Positions 37,919 to 46,253 are shown, counted from the first letter of the stretch. The stretch is 64,000 nucleotides of DNA from Deinococcota bacterium (GCA_963170125.1 CAUJFI010000018.1:1-64000), one strand, 5' to 3'. Notes: generated from the sequence alone by a model not told the origin. Translations and numbers: made by a program.

Positions 37919-38419
37919 TCAGTTGACGAGCGTGGCCCGGTAGTAGAACGGCTCCTCCTGCCCCGGTTCCATGGGGACGAGGAGGGTCCAGCGGATCGTC
38001 GTGTACTCGGTGGGTTCGGCGACCTTGCGCTCCCCCGCCACCACCACGATGACCGGCGGGGCCGAGAATGTCTGGCCGTCGACCGAGAACTCCGTTATGA
38101 CCCGGTCGGAGGTGGGGGTCGCCGAGTTGGCGACGTACTGGAGGTGGGCTTGCACCGGCACGGTGATCTGGACGGCGCCCTGTGGCAACGTCGTCTCACC
38201 GGCGTTGATCGCGAAGATGCGGTACTCGACGACCTGACCGGGGATGGCCTCGGTCGCCGCCGTGAAGCGCTCTTCCTTGGTGCCGTCCTGCAGCGTCACT
38301 TGACTGACCACGTAGATCTCGCTGCGGAACTGGATGGCGTTGTTCTGGGCGAAGCCGGTGCCAAGCAGGAGCGCTAGCACCACCGACGCCAGGAGGGTGA
38401 CCACATGACGATCTCTCAT
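37919..38419 (-). CDS. Secreted DUF11-like protein
   Basis: A 166-residue exported protein. Signal peptide about 1-24 (VVTLLASVVLALLLGTGFA). The rest is a beta-sandwich of the DUF11 kind: VVEYRIFAINAGETTLPQGAV then ITVPVQAHLQYVANSATP, the pattern in which a V-x-Y-x-I-x-x-x-N-x-G strand is followed by P..L.YV. Such domains occur in cell-surface proteins. ATG 38419 has TATCTT eight bases upstream. Confidence 0.78.
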   Translation of the reverse strand: MRDRHVVTLLASVVLALLLGTGFAQNNAIQFRSEIYVVSQVTLQDGTKEERFTAATEAIPGQVVEYRIFAINAGETTLPQGAVQITVPVQAHLQYVANSATPTSDRVITEFSVDGQTFSAPPVIVVVAGERKVAEPTEYTTIRWTLLVPMEPGQEEPFYYRATLVN

Positions 38420-38427
38420 CGGGTCCC

Positions 38428-38433
38428 AAGATA
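38428..38433 (-). promoter_or_regulatory. -10 box of DUF11-like gene (TATCTT)
   Basis: TATCTT eight bases before the ATG at 38419. Confidence 0.5.
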
Positions 38434-38501
38434 GCAACTTCAGATGACGGGTCTTTGAGGGGCATGAAGGCGACGCTTAGTGTGCGCGCTGCCGCGGTCC
38501 G

Positions 38502-40235
38502 CTAATCGGCGTCTTCGCGCAACGCTTCCATGGCGAACGCCACGTAGTCGGCCGCCGGCGTCAGGCCCGTCGCCGCGGCCGCGCGGAACTGCGCCAACGC
38601 CGCGACCGGGTTGCGGACGACGCCCGTGCCGTGCAGGAGGAGTTTCCCGTACTCGTACTGCCCTTGTGGGTTGCCGAGGGCCGCCGCCCGGGCGTACCAG
38701 GAGGCGCCGATCACGTCGTCGCGCTCCACGCCCATCCCCCGCAGGTAGAGGTCGCCGAGGGCCAGCTGCGCTTCGGCGACACCCCCCTCGGCGGCGCGCC
38801 GGTAGTAGGTGGCGGCCTTGGCATTACTCCACGGCTGCCCGAGACCGTTCTGGGCCATATACCCCAGGTAGTACTGGGCGAGGTGGTTGCCGGCCTCGGC
38901 CTCGGGCTCCAGTGCACGCCTGGCGCCGCCGAAATCCCCGCCACGGTATGCGGCCATGCCGGTCTCGAACGAACTGGGCGCCGGCGCGCCCGCCATGCGG
39001 CCCGCCATGACGTATTGCAACAGCAGGAAGACAGCGATGGACGCGACGAGGCTCCAGAGTAGGTACGGGCGCAGGCGCGGCCCGCCCGCCCTGGCAGGCG
39101 GCTCCATCCAGGAGGCGCCGCCGTAGGCGGCGCTTGGCACCGTGGCTCCGCCCGTACCCGTACCCCGGCCGGCCGACTGCGGCGCCCCCTCGCCCCAACC
39201 GCGGTCGCCGTGGACCGCAGCGTCCGACTCGCCGCGACCGGGCGCCGCGGTGCGGTCGTCGGGAACGTAGCCGTCGTGGGGCGACGGCACCCACCGCGTC
39301 GAGGTCGTGAACACGGCGATGTCGTCCGTCCTACGCCGCGGGCCGAGGCGGTCGGCCACCTCCTCCAGCTCGTCCTGGTGCTCCTCTGCGACCGGCTCGT
39401 CGTCTTCCGTTTCGTCGACCGCCGTCCACGCGACGCCGGGCCGATCGGCGCCCGCCCAACGTGGCCCCCCCTCGTCCTCCTCGCCAGTACCGTGCGCGGC
39501 TCGTTCGTACCCGATTCGGTCGTGCTCAGCTCGGTCGTGCTCGGCTCGGTCGTGGTCGGCTCGGTCGTGGTCGGTGGCGATTGGGCGCAAGGCGCTCCAA
39601 CTGCCCGTGTCCTCGACGGCCCAAGCCGAGGAGGTGTCCCAACCGGCTCGCGTGGGCTGCGACTCCAGGCCGGCCCCGGGAGCGTCATCGTCATGGTGAT
39701 CGTAGGGAGGATCGTAGGTCTCGTCGGGGGCGGCGTCGGCGCGGTCGATCCGCCCGGCGACTCCCCGCTCGGGTGCGGCCGGCCGCCCAGGCTCGTGATA
39801 CCGCTCGACCGGCTCCGCCCACGGCGCCTCCGAGTAGTGCTCGGAATCGAGCTCCAAGTCGGGCTCGGGCCCGAAGTCGGGTTCGTCGTCAAGCTCATCG
39901 GCCGGCGCGTCGTAGGGTCCGGGACCCGGCACGACCGCCGAGCCGACGCCGTGCTCAGTCCGAGCGTCCGGCTCGCCCCCCGAGAGGATTGACACGACCG
40001 AATCGGGCGCGGGCACTACCGCGACCTCGACGCCCGCCTCCATGAACACCTCGGCGATGGCCGCGGCCTTGTCCGGCAAGACCGGCTTGGTGACCGGGCC
40101 CTTGCGGCCATTCAGTAGCGTGTGGATGCGTTGCGGGTCCATCTCCAGGCGTTCGGCGATACGCGTGGAGACCCCCCCGACCGCGGCGGCGGGTACCGGG
40201 CGAGTGACTTCAACAACGAAGCGCCGTTCGCTCAA
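38502..40235 (-). CDS. Sel1-repeat membrane protein
   Basis: A 577-residue protein. Residues 1-80 form a small alpha/beta domain (RRFVVEVTRPVPAAAVGGV to EVAVVPA) that recalls L7/L12-C-terminal-like folds. A long acidic, Asp/Glu/His/Arg-rich linker follows with a five-residue repeat (DHDRA/EHDRA), one membrane segment (about 402-424, LLWSLVASIAVFLLLQYVMAG) and four Sel1 repeats (ARRALEPEAEAGNHLAQYYLG; AATYYRRAAEGGVAEAQLALG; ASWYARAAALGNPQGQYEYG). Start TTG 40235 has GGAAGG upstream and a TACAAT box at 40261. Sel1 repeats are interaction modules; function unknown. Confidence 0.8.
   Translation of the reverse strand: MSERRFVVEVTRPVPAAAVGGVSTRIAERLEMDPQRIHTLLNGRKGPVTKPVLPDKAAAIAEVFMEAGVEVAVVPAPDSVVSILSGGEPDARTEHGVGSAVVPGPGPYDAPADELDDEPDFGPEPDLELDSEHYSEAPWAEPVERYHEPGRPAAPERGVAGRIDRADAAPDETYDPPYDHHDDDAPGAGLESQPTRAGWDTSSAWAVEDTGSWSALRPIATDHDRADHDRAEHDRAEHDRIGYERAAHGTGEEDEGGPRWAGADRPGVAWTAVDETEDDEPVAEEHQDELEEVADRLGPRRRTDDIAVFTTSTRWVPSPHDGYVPDDRTAAPGRGESDAAVHGDRGWGEGAPQSAGRGTGTGGATVPSAAYGGASWMEPPARAGGPRLRPYLLWSLVASIAVFLLLQYVMAGRMAGAPAPSSFETGMAAYRGGDFGGARRALEPEAEAGNHLAQYYLGYMAQNGLGQPWSNAKAATYYRRAAEGGVAEAQLALGDLYLRGMGVERDDVIGASWYARAAALGNPQGQYEYGKLLLHGTGVVRNPVAALAQFRAAAATGLTPAADYVAFAMEALREDAD
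39516..39575 (+). repeat. 4 x 15-base tandem repeat in Sel1 gene
   Basis: Four diverged copies of TCGGTCGTGCTCGGC. On the minus strand they encode DHDRA/EHDRA units in the cytoplasmic linker. Recent slippage expansion is likely. Confidence 0.85.
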
Positions 40236-40291
40236 ACCGCACCTTCCCGTCCTGCGTCATTGTACTCTCACCAACTCGGGGGCCTGTCTGC

Positions 40292-40297
40292 TAGCAT
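40292..40297 (+). promoter_or_regulatory. -10 box of DarA gene (TAGCAT)
   Basis: TAGCAT nine bases before the ATG at 40307; no ribosome-binding site is present in the short gap. Confidence 0.45.
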
Positions 40298-40306
40298 GTT
40301 CACACC

Positions 40307-40636
40307 ATGAAGTTGATCCTCGCCATCGTGCAGGACGCAGACTCCGCGCGTCTCCAGGAAGCCTTGGGGGAGAACGGCTTCCAGACCACCAAACTCGCGT
40401 CGACCGGGGGCTTCTTGCGGGAGGGCAACACGACCGTGCTCATCGGCGTCCAGGACCACAAGGTGCCCGAGGTGAAGGAGATCATCCACGCCACGTGCCG
40501 CGAGCGCACGAAGGTCGTCACGGCGGGTTCCCCCATCCACGCGCTCGAAGGCGTCTTCGCCAGCCAGCCCATGGAGGTGCCCGTCGGCGGCGCCATCGTG
40601 TTCGTGCTCTCGACGGACGAGTTCGTCAGGCTGTAA
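40307..40636 (+). CDS. Cyclic-di-AMP receptor (DarA/PstA, PII-like)
   Basis: A 109-residue trimeric PII-like signal protein. The N-terminus MKLILAIVQDADS, TKL at 28-30 and TGGFLREGNTT at 33-43 match the c-di-AMP-binding DarA/PstA family closely and differ from nitrogen PII (no T-loop Tyr, longer B-loop). It binds c-di-AMP in the cytoplasm; its partners are not known. The ATG follows a TAGCAT box without a ribosome site. No c-di-AMP cyclase gene is in the window. Confidence 0.92.
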   Translation: MKLILAIVQDADSARLQEALGENGFQTTKLASTGGFLREGNTTVLIGVQDHKVPEVKEIIHATCRERTKVVTAGSPIHALEGVFASQPMEVPVGGAIVFVLSTDEFVRL

Positions 40637-40714
40637 CCGCCGCTCGACACGCGCGCTCATCACGGGGGCGTTCGCGTCACTCCGCCACCTCCCGCCCGGG
40701 AGGCGGTTGACGTT

Positions 40715-41998
40715 CTAGAGCTCGGCTTCCCCGCCCGATGTGGCGGCCGAGAGCGCCCGCTTGTCGGCCGCGCGTAGCGCCCCGAACCTGAACGAGAACG
40801 AGGCCGTGACAGCCGCCATGACCACGGCCAGGCCGAAGAGCACCGGCATACCCACGAAGGGGATGAGGATGCCGGCCGCGACGGGCGCGAGGCTGGGCAG
40901 CGCCAGCACCGTGTTCGAGAGGCCGATGTAGAGCGACCGGTCGTGCACGGGCGCGATGGCGTACAGGAGGTTCCACGCGGCGATCCCGACACCGGCGTTG
41001 CCGACGGACGAGAGGACGAACACGACCGAGTAGACGCGCCAGTCGTGGATCAGGAGCGCCGCGAGCGGAGCGGCGAGTAGCGAGAAGTACCCGACCTGCA
41101 TCACGAAGACGTTGCGGCCCCGGTCGGCCGGCAGCCTGAAGGCGTAGTTGCCGACGATGGTGGCCGCCGTCGCGGCCATCACGTAGAAGCCGATGGCGCT
41201 CTCGGGGGCGCCGAGCTTCGTGATGGCATACACGGCGTAGAACGGCTCTGCGAGGAGCGCCGCGAGCCCGAGGAAGCGCACGCGCAGGAACCGCCGCAAC
41301 CCGACGTCGACGCGCAGCAGCGTCGGTATCTCGCGCAACATGCCGACCAACGGGCGCTTCAGCCCCGGCACGCCGCGGGGCTCCTTGACGAGCGAGAAGC
41401 TGGCGTAAGCGAGCCCGGAGAGGATCGTCCCCAGCAGGAAGATCAGGCCGAAGTTGTTGGGGAAGCGGATGTCCGACTCAAGGACGGCGCGCAGCACGAA
41501 GCCGGCCCCGAGGGCCAGGATGCCGCCAATCGAGTTGCGTAGCGCCCAGAAGGTGCCCAGCCGCGCGTGTGGCACGATCTTGGCGGTGACGTCCGCGAAC
41601 GGGACCCCGCCGATCCCGCCCGCCATGGCATTGATGGTGATCATGACCAGGAGGATCGTCGTCATGAGCGCCGGTCGATCGCCGATGAGGAACACGGACG
41701 CCGTCATGGTGAGGAGCGCGAGCGTGCGCACCGTGGACGTGAAGTGGTAGAAGCGCAGCTTGAGCGGCTCCGGCGAGATGCGGTTGGCGACGAGGAGCTG
41801 CGGCAGGAACCAGGTCCCGACCCGCAGTGCAGGCACGAGGCCGATCACGACGGCCGGCGCCCCGATCGAGGCCAGGAACGGCGCCATGACGAGGCCGGAA
41901 TGCAAGAAGGCCTCGCCACCGTTGACGAGGATCCCGTTGATCACGCCCAAGAAGAAGTTCCGCCGCTTGACGCGCTCAGGCACCATGTCTCGAGACAT
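40715..41998 (-). CDS. Major facilitator superfamily transporter
   Basis: A 427-residue membrane protein with about 12 hydrophobic segments (for example GLVMAPFLASIGAPAVVIGL, GIGVAAWNLLYAIAP-type loops and SAIGFYVMAATAATIVGNYA). Substrate unknown. Two ATGs compete: 41998 (MSRDMVPE) and 41986 (MVPE); a TATACGAT stretch overlaps the first, which makes the second the better candidate if the transcript is leaderless. Upstream frame to 42052 is rejected. Confidence 0.87.
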   Translation of the reverse strand: MSRDMVPERVKRRNFFLGVINGILVNGGEAFLHSGLVMAPFLASIGAPAVVIGLVPALRVGTWFLPQLLVANRISPEPLKLRFYHFTSTVRTLALLTMTASVFLIGDRPALMTTILLVMITINAMAGGIGGVPFADVTAKIVPHARLGTFWALRNSIGGILALGAGFVLRAVLESDIRFPNNFGLIFLLGTILSGLAYASFSLVKEPRGVPGLKRPLVGMLREIPTLLRVDVGLRRFLRVRFLGLAALLAEPFYAVYAITKLGAPESAIGFYVMAATAATIVGNYAFRLPADRGRNVFVMQVGYFSLLAAPLAALLIHDWRVYSVVFVLSSVGNAGVGIAAWNLLYAIAPVHDRSLYIGLSNTVLALPSLAPVAAGILIPFVGMPVLFGLAVVMAAVTASFSFRFGALRAADKRALSAATSGGEAEL

Positions 41999-42115
41999 CG
42001 TATAGCGCCCTGACCGCCGTGGACCGCCGGACCGCGTGCCTTCGGTCGCCACGTCGCTACGGCCTTGGGTGCCGGCGCGTCGAACCCCGCGCGGGAGCCG
42101 GACGCGTACAGGCGT

Positions 42116-42145
42116 TTGACACCCTCACGGCGCAACACTTACACT
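42116..42145 (+). promoter_or_regulatory. Promoter of tRNA-Ala
   Basis: TTGACA at 42116-42121 and TACACT at 42140-42145 with an 18-base spacer. A 7-bp hairpin (CGGTCCG / CGGACCG, 42156-42176) sits in the 5' leader before the tRNA. Confidence 0.65.
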
Positions 42146-42185
42146 TCCCGTTGCACGGTCCGCTTCGCACGGACCGCCGGCTCCT

Positions 42186-42262
<77 letters not shown>

Positions 42263-42279
42263 GGAAAGCACGTCAGGGA

Positions 42280-42302
42280 CGGCATCCGGAAACCGGGTGC
42301 CG
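42280..42302 (+). terminator. Terminator of tRNA-Ala
   Basis: A 10-bp stem with one G-U pair (CGGCATCCGG / CCGGGTGCCG) and loop AAA, followed by TTCTC. Confidence 0.7.
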
Positions 42303-42355
42303 TTCTCAGTTGAGAGCTTCGGGGCAGGTCCGGGGCAGAAGGCACCTCAATCGGG

Positions 42356-42676
42356 TCACGGCAGTACGTCCCGCAGCTTGACGCGGAGCCCCTCCTGGCC
42401 CTCCTGAACCTCGAGGATCCGGAACCCTCCGCCAAGTTTGAACCCCCGGAAGACCTTGGGCGCCGGAATCACAATCTGTGTGCCGGCAGCCTCGGTGACG
42501 ACCTTGGTCACGCGCTCGACATCCGACGCGCCCGTCGACGCCCATGGGCGCACCGTCACCTCGGGCCCCTGAGCTTGGGTGATTTCCCAGTGGATGTCCA
42601 GCCAGGCGATGAACTGTCCGATCCGCTTCTGGTCGTACTCGGTCTGTTCCTTCTTGGATAGTGGGCGCAAGCTCAT
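42356..42676 (-). CDS. Hypothetical protein beside tRNA, 106 residues
   Basis: I do not recognise the family. The product begins MSLRPLSKKEQTEYDQKR, has a helical N-terminal third, a strand-rich middle (PEVTVRPWASTG, TQIVIPAPKVFRGF) and ends EGLRVKLRDVLP. TAGAGT lies six bases before the ATG, so it should be a leaderless transcript. It is divergent from the 66-residue gene and lies just inside the putative prophage edge. Could be a regulator of the divergent pair, but no helix-turn-helix is evident. Confidence 0.7.
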   Translation of the reverse strand: MSLRPLSKKEQTEYDQKRIGQFIAWLDIHWEITQAQGPEVTVRPWASTGASDVERVTKVVTEAAGTQIVIPAPKVFRGFKLGGGFRILEVQEGQEGLRVKLRDVLP

Positions 42677-42682
42677 GGCCAG

Positions 42683-42688
42683 ACTCTA
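42683..42688 (-). promoter_or_regulatory. -10 box of 106-residue gene (TAGAGT)
   Basis: TAGAGT six bases before the ATG at 42676. It lies four bases from the -35 box of the divergent gene, so the two promoters overlap. Confidence 0.55.
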
Positions 42689-42691
42689 GCA

Positions 42692-42720
42692 TTGACACCC
42701 TGGATTACTACGGGTATCTT
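42692..42720 (+). promoter_or_regulatory. Strong promoter of 66-residue gene
   Basis: Consensus TTGACA (42692-42697), exactly 17 bases, then TATCTT (42715-42720), then seven bases to the ATG. The best-formed promoter in the window. Confidence 0.75.
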
Positions 42721-42727
42721 TTCGGGC

Positions 42728-42928
42728 ATGACCAAGCCGCGTCAGCCCCCGGAGATCGCCCCAGAGGATGCCCCGTCGACCACCCTCCCCCGCCGCCCGG
42801 GTGAGCAGCCGACCGCCAGGGGCGTGCCGCCGCGACGCGAACGGTCAACGGTCGCACGCTGGGTGTCGTGGCGGACGCCGGAGGACGCCTACGATGATCG
42901 CGTGATGCCCATGGACGAGATGCCGTGA
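42728..42928 (+). CDS. Small charged protein, 66 residues
   Basis: No family recognised. The product begins MTKPRQPPEIAPEDAP, is rich in Pro, Arg, Glu and Asp, and ends DAYDDRVMPMDEMP; it is probably disordered, with one short helical stretch (STVARWVSWRTPEDAYDD). A near-perfect promoter seven bases before the ATG supports real expression. It converges on the methyltransferase gene with a six-base gap. Possible phage regulatory or anti-host factor, by position only. Confidence 0.6.
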   Translation: MTKPRQPPEIAPEDAPSTTLPRRPGEQPTARGVPPRRERSTVARWVSWRTPEDAYDDRVMPMDEMP

Positions 42929-42934
42929 AGGGGC

Positions 42935-44635
42935 CTATCGCGCGGCGGGTGCGTCGATGAGGCGCTGCTGATCGTTGACCTTCGCCGCCTTGGGAAGTCG
43001 CTTTGCTGGACGCGCATCCATGCTTACGTTCACGGAGCCCGCGGGAATCCACGGCCGCCCGCCACCCAACAGCTCTGCAACCGTCAACAGTTGAACGCGC
43101 GGAATGCAGTCACGGCCATACTCGTAGAACCCGAACCTGGCCGCCTCCTGCCGCATGCCGCTCGTGACCTCGTGCAGGCTCACGAAGACCCCCATGGCCG
43201 CACCCTCCCGACGAACCACGCTTTCGAGTTCACGAACCATGCCGGGGTTCAACTGCTGACCGCCCTTCACGCTCACGATCACCGTCTCGACCGACTCACC
43301 CCCGGGAGTCCGGAAGTAAATGCGCCCGTCAATGCCCGAGTCGCTGCCCTTCTTCCCCTTGCCCGTCGCTCCGGCGCCGTACGACTGTGCACCAATCAAG
43401 CCGTTCACCCAGAACTGGAACTGGTACGGGCCGTCCGGCTGCTCGTTGAACAACGCCTGCGCGGACGCTTTATCCACGGGTGTGCCAATCACCTCGAAGT
43501 CATTACCGCGCTCGAGACCATGGTCTACCAGGAGCCTGTTGCTTATCAGCCAGACTGCGAGGTGCGTGATGTCTATGCCGACCCAGCTGCGCCCGAGTTT
43601 CTCGGCTGCCGCTATGGCCGTACCGCAACCGCAGAACGGATCGAGCACCACATCGCCAAGATCTGAGCTTGCCTTGATGATTCGCTCCAGTAGGGCCACC
43701 GGCTTCTGCGTTGGGTAGCCTAGACGCTCGCGAGCTTGTGGACCAACTGGGTGAATGTCGTCCCACAAGTTGGTTACGGGCTTACCTTCGTTCTCGTCCA
43801 GAAAGCGCTTCAACGCAAGGCGCTTATTCTTGTCTTTGGGATAATGGATCCTGCCCTCTTCATGCAGGCGTTGCATCGTTTCGGCGGAGAACCTCCACCC
43901 CCTCGCTGGCGGCTGATACCCTTTCCACTCGTATGACCCATTAGGCCGGCCCGTCTTTGCGTTGATTGCCGACATGCCTCCTCCTTCCGGAGCGGACATG
44001 TCGCTTAGGCGGTACCGCCGACCCTTCTCGTCGACGTGACGATAGAACTTAGCGACGTAATCAGGATCTAGTGCCTGCCTTACCACATTGAACTTGCTGT
44101 TATAGCTCTTGGCATAAAACAGAATCGAGTCCGTAACGACGCCGAACTGCCTCCGCGCGTCGTTATGAGCACTCTGGCGTTTCCACGTAATCTCGCCCCT
44201 AAAGTGAACCGCGCCAAACAAGAGGTCTAACATCACCTTCAAGTAGTGGCCGGCGGTCGGGTCGCAGTGGAGGTACAAGGAGCCGGTGGCCTTGAGAACC
44301 CGGTGGAGCTGCACGAGGCGCGGCGCCATCATCACCAGGTAAGCGCTCATGCTGTTGTGCCCGAGTCGTCTGACGGTGAAATGCAGATACTCAGCGAGTT
44401 CACCATGCACGGTCACGAGATCCGCGAGGGCAGCAGCGGCCTCAAAGCCCCACGTCCATGTGTCGTTAAAGGCACGAATCTGCGCGCCGGGCCCGTCGCC
44501 GCTCTGCTCCCGAAAGATGACGTTGTAATCGGCGTTGCTGTTGAATGGTGGGTCGAGATAAATCAGGTCCACCGACTCGCTTGGCATCTCCCTAAGGACG
44601 GTGAGGTTATCACCGTAATACAGCGTTCTGGACAT
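42935..44635 (-). CDS. DNA methyltransferase fused to nuclease-like domain
   Basis: A 566-residue protein. The N-terminal part (1-390) is a beta-class amino-methyltransferase: motif IV LDPPF at 27-31 comes before motif [10 protein letters not shown] at 332-340, and the DPPF form suggests N6-adenine. The region [15 protein letters not shown] precedes motif I as usual. Residues about 400-525 look like a PD-(D/E)XK fold: SGIDGRIYF (Asp436) followed by [10 protein letters not shown] (Lys457), as in Mrr-like nucleases. So it may methylate and cut DNA in one chain, or guard phage DNA. GGGAGG precedes the ATG. GC falls locally around 43,950-44,200, which suggests transfer. Confidence 0.85.
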   Translation of the reverse strand: MSRTLYYGDNLTVLREMPSESVDLIYLDPPFNSNADYNVIFREQSGDGPGAQIRAFNDTWTWGFEAAAALADLVTVHGELAEYLHFTVRRLGHNSMSAYLVMMAPRLVQLHRVLKATGSLYLHCDPTAGHYLKVMLDLLFGAVHFRGEITWKRQSAHNDARRQFGVVTDSILFYAKSYNSKFNVVRQALDPDYVAKFYRHVDEKGRRYRLSDMSAPEGGGMSAINAKTGRPNGSYEWKGYQPPARGWRFSAETMQRLHEEGRIHYPKDKNKRLALKRFLDENEGKPVTNLWDDIHPVGPQARERLGYPTQKPVALLERIIKASSDLGDVVLDPFCGCGTAIAAAEKLGRSWVGIDITHLAVWLISNRLLVDHGLERGNDFEVIGTPVDKASAQALFNEQPDGPYQFQFWVNGLIGAQSYGAGATGKGKKGSDSGIDGRIYFRTPGGESVETVIVSVKGGQQLNPGMVRELESVVRREGAAMGVFVSLHEVTSGMRQEAARFGFYEYGRDCIPRVQLLTVAELLGGGRPWIPAGSVNVSMDARPAKRLPKAAKVNDQQRLIDAPAAR

Positions 44636-44733
44636 GAGTCCTCCCCTGCTCTCGCGTTGTGGTGCCGCATGATGAGGAGAGGTGTCTTACGAGGCTGTCA
44701 CGAACCCAAATGTGTGCGAAGTTCCACGAACAG

Positions 44734-45021
44734 TCATGGCAGCCCCGCCGCCAATCGCCTGAGCGTCTCTAGGATGGCCAGGCCGAGCCCGCCACCGAGG
44801 GCCGACAGGATGATGCCGACCGCGATCAGCGTGAGGCGCACGCCACGAAGCTGAGCCTTGGTCTGCTCCCACTCTCTCAGCATCTTGACTACCTCCTGGT
44901 CCCTGAGCTCGAGCTGGCGGAGGCGGGCGGCCAGTCCCGGGCGGCCGTTGCCGTCTCCCCTGACCATCTCGTCGATCTCGTCCACGTCACGACGCAGGGT
45001 CGTGAGCATCACCTGGTCCAT
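44734..45021 (-). CDS. Small coiled-coil membrane protein (XhlA/holin-like)
   Basis: A 95-residue protein with an N-terminal charged coiled coil (about 5-60, RQLELRDQEVVKMLREWEQ) and one membrane segment (about 64-85, LTLIAVGIILSALGGGLGLAI). This layout is that of XhlA/haemolysin-type phage lysis accessory proteins. It lies at the end of the lysis cluster. Assignment rests on layout and context. Confidence 0.65.
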   Translation of the reverse strand: MDQVMLTTLRRDVDEIDEMVRGDGNGRPGLAARLRQLELRDQEVVKMLREWEQTKAQLRGVRLTLIAVGIILSALGGGLGLAILETLRRLAAGLP

Positions 45022-45119
45022 CTCCCCTCCTGGGTGGGGGTGCCCGATAGATGGGCGGTAGCGTCAGATAGCGTCGCCGGCCGGGTCGTCGACGGCCGGC
45101 GACAGGTTGTGGGTCCGCG

Positions 45120-45203
45120 TTAGTCGCGGGGTCGGATGCGCCCGGCGATGCCCATCAGGAGCACGCCAGCAGCGAAGCCGATCACTAGACTCAAGACGTC
45201 CAT
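45120..45203 (-). CDS. 27-residue single-pass membrane peptide
   Basis: Begins MDVLSLVIGFAAGVLLMGIA and ends with the basic tail GRIRPRD. An AGGAGG four bases before the ATG supports translation. One membrane segment with the basic end outside or inside. It lies between two lysis-region genes; possibly a holin partner or antiholin. Confidence 0.6.
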   Translation of the reverse strand: MDVLSLVIGFAAGVLLMGIAGRIRPRD

Positions 45204-45214
45204 GGAACCTCCTC

Positions 45215-45595
45215 TCAGAACCTGGTGGTGAACCCAACGCGTAACCAGTCGCTTACGCCGATGGGCGGGATGATCTCGGGCATGCGCACGTCGAGCCACA
45301 CGCCGCCCCACGCCTCCCACCAGGCGAGCGTGAGGTACCCGGCAACGCTCGCGTTGGGGTCGGGACTGAGTGCGGCGCGGGCCTCAAGGCCGATGAGCAC
45401 CTCCACGGGTCCGAGCGTGGCGATGGTCGTCTCGATGTAGCAGAGGCCCGCCCAGGCCGGAGCTGCTACTTGGCAGGTGAGCGTGCGCGTCGGAGGTGCC
45501 ACGGGATCTAGGACGGCCCCGGGCTCGTCACCTGGTTGGGCGAGAGCGGACCCTAGCAGCATCGCTGCGAGGATCCCGATCAGGATGCGGCGCAC
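45215..45595 (-). CDS. Exported phage protein, 126 residues
   Basis: Signal peptide about 1-20 (ILIGILAAMLLGSALAQ), two Cys (in LTCQVAAPAWAGLCYIE) that could pair, and a strand-rich C-terminal part (VAGYLTLAWWEAWGGVWLDV). The GTG start directly follows the stop of the holin candidate (TGA-GTG). By position in the lysis cluster it might act in the envelope, but it does not match spanins known to me. Confidence 0.65.
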   Translation of the reverse strand: MRRILIGILAAMLLGSALAQPGDEPGAVLDPVAPPTRTLTCQVAAPAWAGLCYIETTIATLGPVEVLIGLEARAALSPDPNASVAGYLTLAWWEAWGGVWLDVRMPEIIPPIGVSDWLRVGFTTRF

Positions 45596-45958
45596 TCACC
45601 CCTCCAAGCGCGCCGCCCCCGACTTTGGGAGGGCCTTCGCCCCCTGATCAATCAGGGTCGCGCCGAAGCCGGCCGAGATGCCGAACGCCAGCCACTCGAC
45701 GAGGCTCGACCCGAGACCCTCGTACCCACCAACGCCGAGCGCCACGGCGAGACCAGCGCCAACACCGATGCTGGCGAAGATGACGGCGACACCGTCGAGC
45801 TGCTTGAGGATGTTCACGCGCAAGAACTTCACGGTGGCCCACACGACCGCGGCGAGAGCGCCGGTGCTAAGCACCCAGGCGGCGGGGTCGCGCAGGTCTT
45901 CGGACAAGCCGATGACGTTGGCCAGAAGCGCGAGCAAGAGGGGGATGAGCTTGGACAC
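45596..45958 (-). CDS. Holin-like membrane protein
   Basis: A 120-residue protein with four hydrophobic stretches (LIPLLLALLANVIGL; AAWVLSTGALAAVVWATV; VAVIFASIGVGAGLAVALG; LVEWLAFGISAGFGATL). GTG 45958 is chosen because GGAGGT lies about four bases upstream; an ATG at 45985 has none. It follows the endolysin gene across a gap with two hairpins. A holin role is inferred from topology and position. Confidence 0.68.
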   Translation of the reverse strand: MSKLIPLLLALLANVIGLSEDLRDPAAWVLSTGALAAVVWATVKFLRVNILKQLDGVAVIFASIGVGAGLAVALGVGGYEGLGSSLVEWLAFGISAGFGATLIDQGAKALPKSGAARLEG

Positions 45959-45975
45959 GATTACCTCCACGGGAA

Positions 45976-45996
45976 AGGCCCGCACGTGGCGGGCCT
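45976..45996 (-). terminator. Terminator-like hairpin before holin gene
   Basis: AGGCCCGC / GCGGGCCT, an 8-bp stem with a five-base loop; on the minus strand it is followed by TTCCC. Confidence 0.6.
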
Positions 45997-46015
45997 AGGA
46001 TGGGTGGATTGGATT

Positions 46016-46042
46016 GGCCCCCGGCGCGATGAACCGGGGGCC
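46016..46042 (-). terminator. Second hairpin between endolysin and holin
   Basis: A perfect 9-bp stem (GGCCCCCGG / CCGGGGGCC) with a nine-base loop. With the hairpin 20 bases downstream, it fills much of the 295-base gap 45,959-46,253, which has no convincing gene. Confidence 0.55.
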
Positions 46043-46253
46043 CGCGCTGCTTGTATCTGAAGCTTGCTCGGGCGTCGCCGAGCCGGCACCACCTCCTCTC
46101 GTCGGGCGTCGGTGAACGACAAGCCGACCGGGTTGGCTTTGCGGGTCTTTGGGGATGCTGCAACTAGCGCGCGCCCTTTGGGGACGGCGGTCGATCAGGA
46201 CCGCACACACCGCCGCATCAGGCGCCGCCGAAGCCAGGCCGTCCAGCGCCCAC

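Noticed and set aside
42303-42355. CGGGGCAG direct repeat near the tRNA as an att or integrase arm site
   Set aside because: Two copies of eight bases in GC-rich DNA are too weak, and no second copy of the tRNA end is visible in the window.
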